A DNA stretch of 64,000 nucleotides from Mycolicibacterium pulveris. GTDB taxonomy: Bacteria > Actinomycetota > Actinomycetes > Mycobacteriales > Mycobacteriaceae. Location of the stretch: assembly GCF_010725725.1 (NCBI RefSeq), contig NZ_AP022599.1, positions 1,612,001 to 1,676,000 of the forward strand. Reading direction: 5' to 3'. How positions within the stretch are numbered: the first letter of the stretch is position 1; each line of letters begins with the position of its first letter. The position numbers and the translations under genes are program-made. The notes beneath the pieces were generated by a model. That model made no database searches. It was not told where the DNA came from and saw only the letters and a list, made by a program, of their open reading frames with translations. Shown here piece after piece: positions 51,642 to 61,651 of this stretch.

Positions 51642-52121
51642 TCAGTACGGGATCAGGCCACCGAAGCAGCGGCTGGCGTATTCGCAGAACTTCAGGCCGT
51701 GTAGCACCGCCGCACCGCCGGTCGCCGCCAGCGGGGCCGACATCACCGCGATCGCCAGTGCCGAGATCACGGGCCGGTCCGGAACCATCGCCATGATTAG
51801 GCCCGCGACGGTGCAGACCATCACGAACACCAGCACGACGAACACCGGCGGCGTCTTGTCGATCGACTGGAACCACCAGTAGTACATGCCCCACCCGGCC
51901 GCGCCCGCCACGATCCACACGCACGCCACCACCCCGACGAACATCCAGCGCTTGAGGAACTGGTAGCTACCGGCGACGACGAGCGGGTGCGCCGGGGCGG
52001 GCAACGGCTCCGACGGCGGCTGGTCGGCCGGGGCCGAAACGGGCACTTCGCCGGTGAACAGCGGCGTGTAGGGCTCGGTCGGCTCGCCGGCGAGGACCTC
52101 GGGGCCCGCGGTGTCAGGCAC
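51642..52121 (-). CDS. Membrane protein (Rv0461-like)
   Basis: A 159-residue protein: a Pro-rich cytosolic N-terminus of about 50 residues, then four hydrophobic helices (MFVGVVACVWIVAGAAGWGM; PPVFVVLVFVMVCTVAGLIM; VISALAIAVMSAPLAATGG). No known family function. GTG 52121 overlaps the end of the upstream 92-residue membrane gene by 8 bp, so they are coupled. Confidence 0.8.
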   Translation of the reverse strand: MPDTAGPEVLAGEPTEPYTPLFTGEVPVSAPADQPPSEPLPAPAHPLVVAGSYQFLKRWMFVGVVACVWIVAGAAGWGMYYWWFQSIDKTPPVFVVLVFVMVCTVAGLIMAMVPDRPVISALAIAVMSAPLAATGGAAVLHGLKFCEYASRCFGGLIPY

Positions 52122-52392
52122 CGTGCACCACCTGCATCGCGACCAATGTCCCGAACCAGCCGGGAGCGATGGCCAGCACGAACGCCCCGACGGTGGTGAC
52201 CCAGCGTCGACCCGACAGCAGCATCGTCAGCATCCCGACCGCGCTGGGCACGCCGACCACCAGCGCGATGACGATGTCGGGCCGGACCGTGGCGGTGACC
52301 AGCACCATCGCGGCGATTCCGGTGATCACGCCGACCGCTGCCCCGACCAGCATCGCGCTGGTCAGCAGCCATGGGCGCGGCAGCGGTATCAC
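52114..52392 (-). CDS. Small hydrophobic protein (Rv0460-like)
   Basis: A 92-residue membrane protein with three hydrophobic helices (LTSAMLVGAAVGVITGIAAM; IVIALVVGVPSAVGMLTMLL; VGAFVLAIAPGWFGTLVAM). GTG 52392 start. Function unknown. It lies between DUF779 and the Rv0461-like gene, keeping the backbone order. Confidence 0.75.
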   Translation of the reverse strand: MIPLPRPWLLTSAMLVGAAVGVITGIAAMVLVTATVRPDIVIALVVGVPSAVGMLTMLLSGRRWVTTVGAFVLAIAPGWFGTLVAMQVVHGA

Positions 52393-52419
52393 GCTTTCGA
52401 GGTTAACGCCGAACGGCCG

Positions 52420-52866
52420 TCAGACCTTTGAGCCACGCCCCAGCGGCGGCGTCGGTGTCGGGCGCACGCCCCTGGCGAAATCCGCGCCGGTGACCGGCGT
52501 CTGCTCGGCCAGCAGCGTGTTCTCCGCGTCGGTGAACGCCCGGCCGCGAGACAGGAACCGCATGCCTTCGGGGGCCTCGACGCTGAACCCGCCGCCGCGC
52601 CCGGGCACGACGTCGATCACCAGCTGAGTGTGTTTCCACGCCTCGAACTGCGGGCCCGAGATCCACACCGGCACGCCGTTCCCGACATCGAGGATTCCGA
52701 GCAGGATGTCGCGGTCGCCGACGAGGAACTCGCCGTCGGGGTAGCACATCGGCGAGGAGCCGTCGCAACAGCCGCCGGACTGGTGAAACATCAGCGGCCC
52801 GTGTCTGGCCTGCAGCCTGGCCAGCAGGTCGGCGGCGGCCGCGGTGATCAGCGCCCGCGGCGGCAC
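52420..52866 (-). CDS. DUF779 protein (Rv0459-like)
   Basis: A 148-residue DUF779 protein. The conserved core is MFHQSGGCCDGSSPMCYPDG with three Cys near the N-terminus and GVPVWISGPQFEAWKHTQL in the middle. DUF779 is regularly encoded beside aldehyde dehydrogenases and is thought to assist them, possibly with alcohol/aldehyde removal. GTG 52866 has GGAGGG at 7 nt; the GTG at 52872 is too close to it. A strong hairpin separates it from the dehydrogenase gene upstream. Confidence 0.85.
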   Translation of the reverse strand: MPPRALITAAAADLLARLQARHGPLMFHQSGGCCDGSSPMCYPDGEFLVGDRDILLGILDVGNGVPVWISGPQFEAWKHTQLVIDVVPGRGGGFSVEAPEGMRFLSRGRAFTDAENTLLAEQTPVTGADFARGVRPTPTPPLGRGSKV

Positions 52867-52881
52867 CCCCACGCCCTCCGC

Positions 52882-52938
52882 CGAACGTTCCGTACCGCTC
52901 GAATTTTCGGCGGAAATTCGAGCGGTACGGAACGTTCG
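52882..52938. terminator. Perfect 25-bp-stem hairpin between the dehydrogenase and DUF779 genes
   Basis: Arms 52882-52906 and 52914-52938 are perfectly complementary over 25 bp, with a 7-nt loop (TCGGCGG). The arm begins CGAACGTTCCGTACCGCTCG. It starts 14 bp after the dehydrogenase stop and ends close to the DUF779 ribosome site. It may terminate, stabilise the upstream message or be a mobile palindromic element. Confidence 0.8.
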
Positions 52939-52952
52939 CGCCGATCGGGAGG

Positions 52953-54476
<1,524 letters not shown>

Positions 54477-54532
54477 CAGCGACTCCCTCCTCAGACGGTG
54501 TAACCGACCTCACACTACGCCGAGCCGCCACA

Positions 54533-56545
54533 ATGGCTCTTGTGACGGCGACCGATGACCCGTATCTCTGGCTCGAAGACATCACCGGCGACGAGGCGTT
54601 GGACTGGGTGCGCAAGCACAACGAACCCACGCTCGCCAGGTTCGGCGGTGAACGCTTCGAGCAGATGCGCGCCGAGGCGCTGGAGGTGCTCGACACCGAT
54701 GCCCGCATCCCGTATGTACGGCGTCGCGGCGAGTACCTCTACAACTTCTGGCGCGACGCCGACAACCCGCGCGGGCTGTGGCGGCGCACGACGCTGGAGA
54801 GTTACCGCAGCGAGGAACCCGAGTGGGACGTGCTCATCGACGTCGATGCGATCGCGTCCGCCGAGGACGAGAACTGGGTGTGGGCCGGCGCCGACGTGAT
54901 CGAGCCCGACCACCACCTGGCCCTCGTCCAGCTGTCGCGCGGCGGCTCGGACGCCGCGGTGGTGCGTGAATTCGACATGGTGACACGGCAATTCGTGTCC
55001 GGCGGGTTCGAACTGCCGGAGGCCAAGACGCAGATCACCTGGGCCGACGAGAACACCGTCCTGGTCGGCACCGACTTCGGCGAGGGCTCGCTGACCGAAT
55101 CCGGGTATCCGCGCCTGGTCAAACGCTGGCGCCGCGGTCAGCCGCTCGCCGAGGCCGAGACGGTGTTCAGCGGGGCGGTCGACGACGTCATCGTCGCCGC
55201 GGCGGTGGACCGCACGCCGGGTTTCGAGCGCACCATGATCAGCCGGGCGATCGACTTCTTCAACGACGAGGTCTATGAGTTGCGCGGCGAGGAACTCATC
55301 CGCGTCGACGCGCCCACCGACGCCACCGTGTCGGCGCACCGCGACTGGCTGCTGATCGAGTTGCGCACCGACTGGTACACGGCGACGGCGCAGTACGCCG
55401 CCGGGTCGCTGCTGGCGGCCGACTACGACGAGTTCCTCGCCGGCACCGCGGAATTGGTGGTGGTGTTCGAGCCCGACGAGCACACCTGCCTGAACCAGTA
55501 CGCCTGGACCCGCGACAAGCTGGTGATGCTGACGCTGGCCGACGTCGCCAGCCGCGTCGAGGTCGTGACGCCGGGAACGTGGCGGGCCGAGCCGGTGCCG
55601 GGCATCCCCGACAACACCCACACGGTGATCGTCACCGCCGACGACCTCGGCGACGAGGTGTTCCTCGACTCGAGTGGATTCGACACTCCGGCGCGTCTGC
55701 TGCACGGGCCTGCCGGCGGCGAGCTGACCGAGATCAAACGGGCACCGTCGTTCTTCGACGCCGCCGACCTGGTGGTCAGCCAACACTTCGCCGAGTCCGA
55801 CGACGGCACCGCGATCCCGTATTTCGTTGTGGGCCACCGTCACGTCGAGGCGGCGGGACCGACGTTGCTCAGCGGTTACGGCGGGTTCGAGGTCGCCAAC
55901 ACCCCGAGCTACAGCGGCGTGCTCGGCCGGCTGTGGTTGGCCCGCGGCGGCACCTACGTGCTGGCCAACATCCGCGGCGGCGGTGAGTACGGCCCGAGGT
56001 GGCACACCCAGGCGATGCGCGAGAACAGGTACCTCGTGTACCAGGATTTCGCTGCTGTGGCACGGGATCTCGTGGCACGTGGCATCACTAAGGTCGAGCA
56101 GCTCGGCGCGCAGGGGGGCAGCAACGGCGGGTTGCTGATGGGCGTGATGCTGACGCAGTACCCGGAGCTGTTCGGCGCGCTGGTGTGCAGCGTCCCGCTT
56201 CTGGACATGCGCAGATTCCATCTGCTGTTGGCCGGTGCGTCGTGGGTGGCCGAGTACGGCAATCCCGACGATCCGGCGGACTGGGAGTTCATTTCCAAAT
56301 ACTCGCCGTATCAGAACATTTCCGCCGACCGCCGTTATCCGCCGGTGTTGATCACCACCTCCACCCGCGACGACCGGGTGCATCCGGGTCACGCCCGCAA
56401 GATGACGGCGGCGCTCGAGGCGGCGGGCCATCCGGTGCACTACTACGAGAACATCGAAGGCGGGCACGCCGGCGCGGCCGACAACGCCCAGATCGCGTTC
56501 CGCTCGGCGTTGATCTACGAGTTCCTGTGGTCGACGCTCAGCTGA
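54533..56545 (+). CDS. Prolyl oligopeptidase family serine peptidase (Rv0457c-like)
   Basis: A 670-residue S9A peptidase: an N-terminal beta-propeller (about residues 60-400) gates a C-terminal alpha/beta-hydrolase domain. The catalytic Ser is in QGGSNGGLLMG, Asp in STRDDRVHPGHA and His in EGGHAGAADN. It cleaves short Pro-containing peptides in the cytosol; no signal peptide is present. ATG 54533 is the first good start. The stop overlaps the convergent efeB stop by 8 bp. Confidence 0.93.
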   Translation: MALVTATDDPYLWLEDITGDEALDWVRKHNEPTLARFGGERFEQMRAEALEVLDTDARIPYVRRRGEYLYNFWRDADNPRGLWRRTTLESYRSEEPEWDVLIDVDAIASAEDENWVWAGADVIEPDHHLALVQLSRGGSDAAVVREFDMVTRQFVSGGFELPEAKTQITWADENTVLVGTDFGEGSLTESGYPRLVKRWRRGQPLAEAETVFSGAVDDVIVAAAVDRTPGFERTMISRAIDFFNDEVYELRGEELIRVDAPTDATVSAHRDWLLIELRTDWYTATAQYAAGSLLAADYDEFLAGTAELVVVFEPDEHTCLNQYAWTRDKLVMLTLADVASRVEVVTPGTWRAEPVPGIPDNTHTVIVTADDLGDEVFLDSSGFDTPARLLHGPAGGELTEIKRAPSFFDAADLVVSQHFAESDDGTAIPYFVVGHRHVEAAGPTLLSGYGGFEVANTPSYSGVLGRLWLARGGTYVLANIRGGGEYGPRWHTQAMRENRYLVYQDFAAVARDLVARGITKVEQLGAQGGSNGGLLMGVMLTQYPELFGALVCSVPLLDMRRFHLLLAGASWVAEYGNPDDPADWEFISKYSPYQNISADRRYPPVLITTSTRDDRVHPGHARKMTAALEAAGHPVHYYENIEGGHAGAADNAQIAFRSALIYEFLWSTLS

Positions 56546-57797
56546 CCAGCTCATCGCCGAGGAACCGGTCGGGCCCGGTAACCCCGGGCAGGACGAAGAA
56601 GAAGCCGCCGCCGACCGGCAGGATGTACTCCTCGAGCGGTTCTCCCTTCAACCTGCTCTGCACGGTCAGGAATCCTTTCTGCAGGCTGCGCTGGTAGGCG
56701 ATGAAGGCCAGCCCCTGATCGAGCCGGCCCGCCCCGTCGAAGCCGCGCGAGTAGTTGAATCCGCGGCGCAGGATCAGGTTTTCGTCGGTCTGCGGGGTGC
56801 GCGGGTTGGCCAACCGGATGTGCGCGTCGAGCGGGATCCGCTTGCCGTCGGGATCCGAGGGATAGTCGGGGTCGGCGAATTCGTCGGACATGCCCAGCGG
56901 CGCGCCGCTGATCTTGTTGCGTCCGAAGATCGCCTCCTGCTCGGCGAGCTGGGTGCGGTCCCAGAACTCGACGAACATCCGGATGATGCGCACTGCCTGG
57001 TATGACCCGCCGACCGCCCACTGCGGCTCCCCGTCGTCGGGACCCACCCACACGTGCCGGTCCATCACAGCGGCGTCGTTCACATCCAGGTTGGATGTTC
57101 CGTCCTTGAACCCCAACAGGTTACGCGGTGTGGTGGCTTCCGAGGCCCGGCCGGCGCCGATGCCCCGGGCGTAGCCGTCGACCATCCATCGCAGCACGAG
57201 GTCGCTTCGGGTGCGGCGCATCAGCTGCCGCAGCGCGAACTGCACGGTGTCGTTGTGGCCGGCCTCGAAGATGATCGACAGATCCCCGTGCGACAGCTTC
57301 GGATCCAGCCGGTCGTTGGCCAAAAACCCCATGGTGACCAACTCTTTGGGTTTGCGATCGGCCAGTCCGAACCGGTCGTCGAACAGCGACGCCCCGACCC
57401 CGACCACGATGGACAGGTTGTCAGCGGGCGGCTTGTCCCCGAGGATGCCGGAGTCGACGGGCGGATATTCCGGGTCGCGCACCTGCGGCGGCTTGCCCGC
57501 CATCAGGCCACGGATCTCGTCGGTGAGCGCGGCCAGCGTGTCCGCCAGCGCGGCGCGGTCCTTGGACAGCACGTTGAACGACGCCACCAGCCCCTGCTCG
57601 GGCACCGGCAGTGCGGTGATGCCGGTTTGGTGCGGGCCCTCGAACGGCACGAACGTCGGCTGGGGCGCGGCAGGAGGGCCGTCGTCGCGCGCGCAGCCGA
57701 TCAACCCGGCACCCGCGCCGACGACCGCGCCGGTGCCCAGCGCCCCGGTCACGAAGGACCGGCGCGAGATGCCTGCCCGGCGCGGCCGCGGGGTCAC
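56538..57797 (-). CDS. efeB: Dyp-type heme peroxidase EfeB, Tat-exported
   Basis: A 419-residue DyP-type peroxidase/deferrochelatase. A Tat signal (ISRRSFVTGALGTGAVVGAG) exports the folded heme protein. The GFKDGTSN motif with the distal Asp is near the centre (about residue 245), and the heme-region GDLSIIFEAGHNDTVQFAL precedes it. In EfeUOB systems it oxidises Fe(II) or strips iron from heme for uptake. GTG 57797 overlaps the efeO stop (GTGA). Confidence 0.93.
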   Translation of the reverse strand: MTPRPRRAGISRRSFVTGALGTGAVVGAGAGLIGCARDDGPPAAPQPTFVPFEGPHQTGITALPVPEQGLVASFNVLSKDRAALADTLAALTDEIRGLMAGKPPQVRDPEYPPVDSGILGDKPPADNLSIVVGVGASLFDDRFGLADRKPKELVTMGFLANDRLDPKLSHGDLSIIFEAGHNDTVQFALRQLMRRTRSDLVLRWMVDGYARGIGAGRASEATTPRNLLGFKDGTSNLDVNDAAVMDRHVWVGPDDGEPQWAVGGSYQAVRIIRMFVEFWDRTQLAEQEAIFGRNKISGAPLGMSDEFADPDYPSDPDGKRIPLDAHIRLANPRTPQTDENLILRRGFNYSRGFDGAGRLDQGLAFIAYQRSLQKGFLTVQSRLKGEPLEEYILPVGGGFFFVLPGVTGPDRFLGDELVS

Positions 57798-58717
57798 TTC
57801 AGCTTCAGCGCCCCTGCGACTTGAGACATGTTCTCGGAGAGCCCGGCGAGCTCGGCCTTGAGCTTGTCGATGGTCGGCGGGTCGACGGTCACCCCGGTGC
57901 AGCGCGGGGACGGGTAGGGATCGTTCTCGGTGCAGAACAACACCCAGCCGTCGCCGCGGCGCAGGGGTCGCATGGTGTCGAACACCGAGTTGATGCCCGC
58001 GTCGATCTTGCCGAGCAGCGCCGGATCGGCCTGAACCAGCGCAGGATTCAACTTGCCGACGGCGTCGCGGGCGCCTTGCAGGTTGGCGTCGAAGTCCCAC
58101 AGGTCGGTCTTGGAGTAGCGGTCCTCCTCGCCGGTGATCTTGCCCTCCGACACCTCTTCGATCAGCTCCGCGGCGCCGTTGGCCACATCGACGGGCTTCA
58201 CCTCGACCGCGGGGAACTGCTCTTTGAGCTGCGCGACGTCGGAGTCGAGCTGGTCGGCGAACGGGGCGGCGCCCTCGGTGGTGTTCTGCTCGAACAGGAT
58301 GTACTCCAGGCGGTGCCAGCCGGTGAATTCGGGGGCGTCGACGCCCGCGAAGTCGTCGACGCGGGCGTCGATCTTGCGGTCGATGTCCTCGACCAGGCCC
58401 GCGATCGGTTCGATGCGCTCCCACGGCGCCCGCGACGGCGCGTAGGCGTCCTGGGCTGCCTGCAGGTCACCGGCGCGCACCGCGTCGGTGAATACCTTGA
58501 CGACGCGCTGGAGTTCGTCGATGTTGCTCGCGACGTAGGCCTTGTAGTCGGCGGCCGCCTTGTCCAACACCTCAGCGGGAACCGCTGCCGCCGCGGACGC
58601 CGTGGTCGCGTCGGCGGTCGTGGTGGCCTCGGTGCTCGCGGAGTTGTCGCCGGAGCATCCGGTCAGGATGAGGCTCGCGGCTGCCACTGGCGCGCACCAT
58701 GCGATGTAGCGGTTCAT
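57794..58717 (-). CDS. efeO: Iron-uptake lipoprotein EfeO
   Basis: A 307-residue imelysin-type (M75) iron-binding protein. The N-terminus (APVAAASLILTGC) carries a lipobox, a Thr/Ala linker follows, then the imelysin domain with the GxHxxE motif in TGWHRLEYILF and a second His/Glu-rich half. It binds periplasmic iron for EfeB and the permease. No efeU permease is present. ATG 58717 has GAGAGG at 6 nt, and an IdeR-like box overlaps its promoter. Confidence 0.93.
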   Translation of the reverse strand: MNRYIAWCAPVAAASLILTGCSGDNSASTEATTTADATTASAAAAVPAEVLDKAAADYKAYVASNIDELQRVVKVFTDAVRAGDLQAAQDAYAPSRAPWERIEPIAGLVEDIDRKIDARVDDFAGVDAPEFTGWHRLEYILFEQNTTEGAAPFADQLDSDVAQLKEQFPAVEVKPVDVANGAAELIEEVSEGKITGEEDRYSKTDLWDFDANLQGARDAVGKLNPALVQADPALLGKIDAGINSVFDTMRPLRRGDGWVLFCTENDPYPSPRCTGVTVDPPTIDKLKAELAGLSENMSQVAGALKLK

Positions 58718-58744
58718 CTGGTACCTCTCGGTTGGCGAGGCTGA

Positions 58745-58783
58745 ACAGTAGCACTTAGCGCAGACTAACTGAGGTTTACCTAA
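58745..58783 (-). promoter_or_regulatory. IdeR-like iron box and -10 upstream of efeO
   Basis: Minus-strand TTAGGTAAACCTCAGTTAG (58783 to 58765) matches the IdeR consensus TTAGGTTAGGCTAACCTAA at 12 of 19 positions by my count. It overlaps the expected -35 of a promoter with -10 TACTGT (58750 to 58745). Iron-dependent repression is the likely outcome. Confidence 0.5.
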
Positions 58784-58851
58784 GCCAATCGGGACGCACG
58801 CGATCCGGCGGAAAGCGTGTGCCGTGCCCACGCTCACACCACACTGCAGAC

Positions 58852-59757
58852 ATGTCGACAACGCCGCAGTTCGAAACCCTGCTCTACCAGGACCAACCGC
58901 CCGTCGCCACGATCACGCTGAACCGGCCGGAGCGCCTCAACACCATCGTGCCGCCGATGCCGGACGAGATCGAAGCCGCCGTCGGCCTCGCCGATCGAGA
59001 TCCGGCGATCAAGGTCATCGTGTTGCGCGGTGCGGGGCGCGCGTTCTCCGGCGGATACGACTTCGGTGGCGGCTTCCAGCACTGGGGCGAGGCGATGAAC
59101 ACCGACGGCCGCTGGGATCCCGGCAAGGACTTCGCGATGGTCACCGCCCGCGCGACCAGCCCGCACCAGAAGTTCATGGCGATCTGGCGTGCGTCCAAAC
59201 CCGTCATCGCCCAGGTGCACGGTTGGTGCGTGGGCGGCGCCAGTGACTACGCGCTGTGCGCCGACATCGTCATCGCCAGCGACGACGCCGTCATCGGCAC
59301 CCCGTACGCACGCATGTGGGGCACCTACCTCACCGGCATGTGGCTGTACCGGCTGAGCCTGTCGAAGGTCAAGTGGCATTCGCTGACCGGTGAGCCGCTG
59401 ACCGGAAAGGAAGCTGCCGCAGTCGAACTCATCAACGAGTCGGTCCCGTTCGCAAACCTCGAGGAGCGGGTGCGCGAGGTCGCGGACAAGCTGGCGACGA
59501 TTCCGCTGTCGCAACTGCAGGCGCAGAAGCTGATCGTCAACCAGGCCTACGAGAACATGGGTTTGGCGTCCACGCAGACGCTCGGCGGCATCCTCGACGG
59601 GTTGATGCGCAACACCCCCGATGCGCTCGACTTCGTCGAAACCGCTGCCTCACAGGGGGTTCGGGCCGTTATCGAACGTCGTGACGGCCCGTGGGGCGAC
59701 TACAGCCAGGCACCACCCGAGCGGCAGCCGGACCCGTCACACGTCATCGAGCCCTAA
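58852..59757 (+). CDS. echA2: Enoyl-CoA hydratase/isomerase family protein EchA2
   Basis: A 301-residue crotonase-superfamily protein. Oxyanion-hole segments are GAGRAFSGGYDFGGG and HGWCVGGASDYALCADIV; the first acid position varies, so hydratase activity is not certain. It corresponds to Rv0456c by position and length. ATG 58852 is divergent from efeO. The 3' end overlaps the DUF2889 gene tail by 14 bp. The substrate is unknown. Confidence 0.9.
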   Translation: MSTTPQFETLLYQDQPPVATITLNRPERLNTIVPPMPDEIEAAVGLADRDPAIKVIVLRGAGRAFSGGYDFGGGFQHWGEAMNTDGRWDPGKDFAMVTARATSPHQKFMAIWRASKPVIAQVHGWCVGGASDYALCADIVIASDDAVIGTPYARMWGTYLTGMWLYRLSLSKVKWHSLTGEPLTGKEAAAVELINESVPFANLEERVREVADKLATIPLSQLQAQKLIVNQAYENMGLASTQTLGGILDGLMRNTPDALDFVETAASQGVRAVIERRDGPWGDYSQAPPERQPDPSHVIEP

Positions 59758-60730
59758 GCAGCTCGAACAGGGCGTCGAGGTCGCCGAGCGCGCGCAGGGT
59801 GTCGTTGAGGTGCGTACAGGTGCTGGTGCCGACGAACTCGCTGCGAACCCGGCTGCGCAGCTCGGCGACCGTCATGTCCTGCGCCCGTCGCGCGCTTGCG
59901 ATCGCACCCGGACACTCCTGCCACGGCAGCACCCGCACGTCCGCGCTGATCGAGGCGATTCTCCGCGTCGACGTGTCCACCGAACCCACCACGGTGTACT
60001 CGTGTAGCACCGTCTCGACCCCGTCGCGGTCCATGTGCGAGTCGCGGAAGTGGGCGTCGAAGTCCGCCGAGCCGTTGTCCGCGCCCTGGCGCAGATCGAG
60101 CCGTCGGTATCGGCGCATCCCGTTGGCGCGCAACGGTTCAACCGGGTGCGCGGAGAGGTCCAGCGGTGGCGCCACGGGGCCTCGTGCGGTCGGGATCATG
60201 TTGTGGCGCCGCGCGAACGACACCATCGAGGCGTCGGGCGCGAAACCCGCGCAGATTCCCCCCATCCGGTCGGCGGTGCCGTCGGGTAGTTTCTGTTCGG
60301 TACCGAGATCAACTGCCCTGCGCTGCAGCGCATAACCGGATACCAGGGCCGCACCGACCCAGTCGTCGAGCAGCAGATGCAGAAGGCTGGCCCGCCGCAC
60401 TTCGTCGGGCAGCCGCTCCCCCACCGCCGAGCGGAAGCCCGGCCCGACGCGGTGGCCGACCAGTCGGCTCAGCCGATCGTCGTGCGGGACGGCGGAGATG
60501 TCGTCGACGACCCGGTTGGCCAGGTGCGCACGGATGGCGAGCCGGCCGAGCACGCGCGCCGCGGCGGACCCCCTACCCACGACGTCGCTGGCGCGCAGGT
60601 CCACGACGGAGTCGTCGTCACCGGCCGGATGGGTGTCGATGGTGCTGGTGCGGCGCAGCGCGCCGGTCACCAGGGGCGGCGACGACTCGACCGGCTGCTG
60701 CGGGCCGGCGATGTCCGACACGAACGGCAT
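59744..60730 (-). CDS. DUF2889 domain protein
   Basis: A 328-residue cytosolic protein of the DUF2889 family. The C-terminal portion holds the domain (RRYRRLDLRQGADNGSADFD; DVRVLPWQECPGAIASARRA). The N-terminal half shows no known domain. Family members occur beside aromatic, PHA or steroid CoA genes, but no activity is known. ATG 60730; the gene converges on echA2 with a 14-bp overlap. Confidence 0.8.
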   Translation of the reverse strand: MPFVSDIAGPQQPVESSPPLVTGALRRTSTIDTHPAGDDDSVVDLRASDVVGRGSAAARVLGRLAIRAHLANRVVDDISAVPHDDRLSRLVGHRVGPGFRSAVGERLPDEVRRASLLHLLLDDWVGAALVSGYALQRRAVDLGTEQKLPDGTADRMGGICAGFAPDASMVSFARRHNMIPTARGPVAPPLDLSAHPVEPLRANGMRRYRRLDLRQGADNGSADFDAHFRDSHMDRDGVETVLHEYTVVGSVDTSTRRIASISADVRVLPWQECPGAIASARRAQDMTVAELRSRVRSEFVGTSTCTHLNDTLRALGDLDALFELLRAR

Positions 60731-60758
60731 GCGTCGACGGTATCAATGCGAAGCTGGG

Positions 60759-61610
60759 CTAAGCGTCGCGGCGACGCAACCCGCCCAGCAACGCCACCAG
60801 CACGCCGAACACCACCAGTGCCGCACCCGCCGCCAACGTCAGGTTGAACCAGCGGTGCAGGCTGTCTTCGGCGTGTCCGACCACGACGTCGGCGATCACG
60901 CGGATGTCACCGGTCGTGCGGTTGAGCGCGTCGTTGACGTAGCCGCGCGCCACCTCCAGGCCGGCCCATCCCGCAGCGCCCACCAGTAGTGCCGAAACTC
61001 CCAGCGCAGCAAGCGCTTTACCGCGCGATCGGGATGCCGCCAAGGTCAACAAGGCGAAGACGCCGGTCAGGATCGTGGTGCCGACGGTGATCCACGGTCC
61101 CCACGTCGACACCTGCCGCAGCCGGCCGGGGTGCAATCCCGTGGTTTCGGGCACCGTGATCGGGACGGTCAGGGTCTGCGGCACATCGAGGTCGATCTCG
61201 CCGAGCAGGGCCCCGATCGACGGATCGTTGAGCATCGGGGCGATGTCGATGAACCACCGGTCGGTGCCCGCCTCCCGCTGGACGGAGTCGGTGAACATCC
61301 ACCGGTGCGCGATGCGGTTGGCCTGCCCGAACTGGCCGGGAAAACCCGCGCTGCCGGTGTAGGCGACGGTGCCGCGGCGGACCATCTCCCGGTCGAGGGT
61401 GTAGCCGTTGTCGGCCGCGAAAGAGATGATCTGGCTGGCCAACTCGGCGGCCATGGCGCTTTGCAGTTGGGGATCCTCGGCCGCTGAGGCCGAGAACGCC
61501 GCGTAGCCGTCCTCGCTGACCACGTTTCGCTGGGCCCACATCGCCGGGACCGCCACCGCAAGAAGGAGCGTGGTGACGAGCCACAGCAGCATGGTCGCCA
61601 CCAGCCGCAC
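60759..61610 (-). CDS. Uncharacterised membrane protein
   Basis: A 283-residue protein: an N-terminal signal-anchor helix (MLLWLVTTLLLAVAVPAMW), an extracytoplasmic domain of about 140 residues, then three C-terminal transmembrane helices (WITVGTTILTGVFALLTLA; ALAALGVSALLVGAAGW; AAGALVVFGVLVALLGGL region) ending in RRRDA. GTG 61610 has AAGGAGG at 9 nt. No family is recognised; it is a plausible envelope sensor or stress protein. Confidence 0.78.
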   Translation of the reverse strand: MRLVATMLLWLVTTLLLAVAVPAMWAQRNVVSEDGYAAFSASAAEDPQLQSAMAAELASQIISFAADNGYTLDREMVRRGTVAYTGSAGFPGQFGQANRIAHRWMFTDSVQREAGTDRWFIDIAPMLNDPSIGALLGEIDLDVPQTLTVPITVPETTGLHPGRLRQVSTWGPWITVGTTILTGVFALLTLAASRSRGKALAALGVSALLVGAAGWAGLEVARGYVNDALNRTTGDIRVIADVVVGHAEDSLHRWFNLTLAAGAALVVFGVLVALLGGLRRRDA

Positions 61611-61651
61611 GCGTAGGTCCTCCTTACGGGGCGAACGTCAACGCAGCGAGC

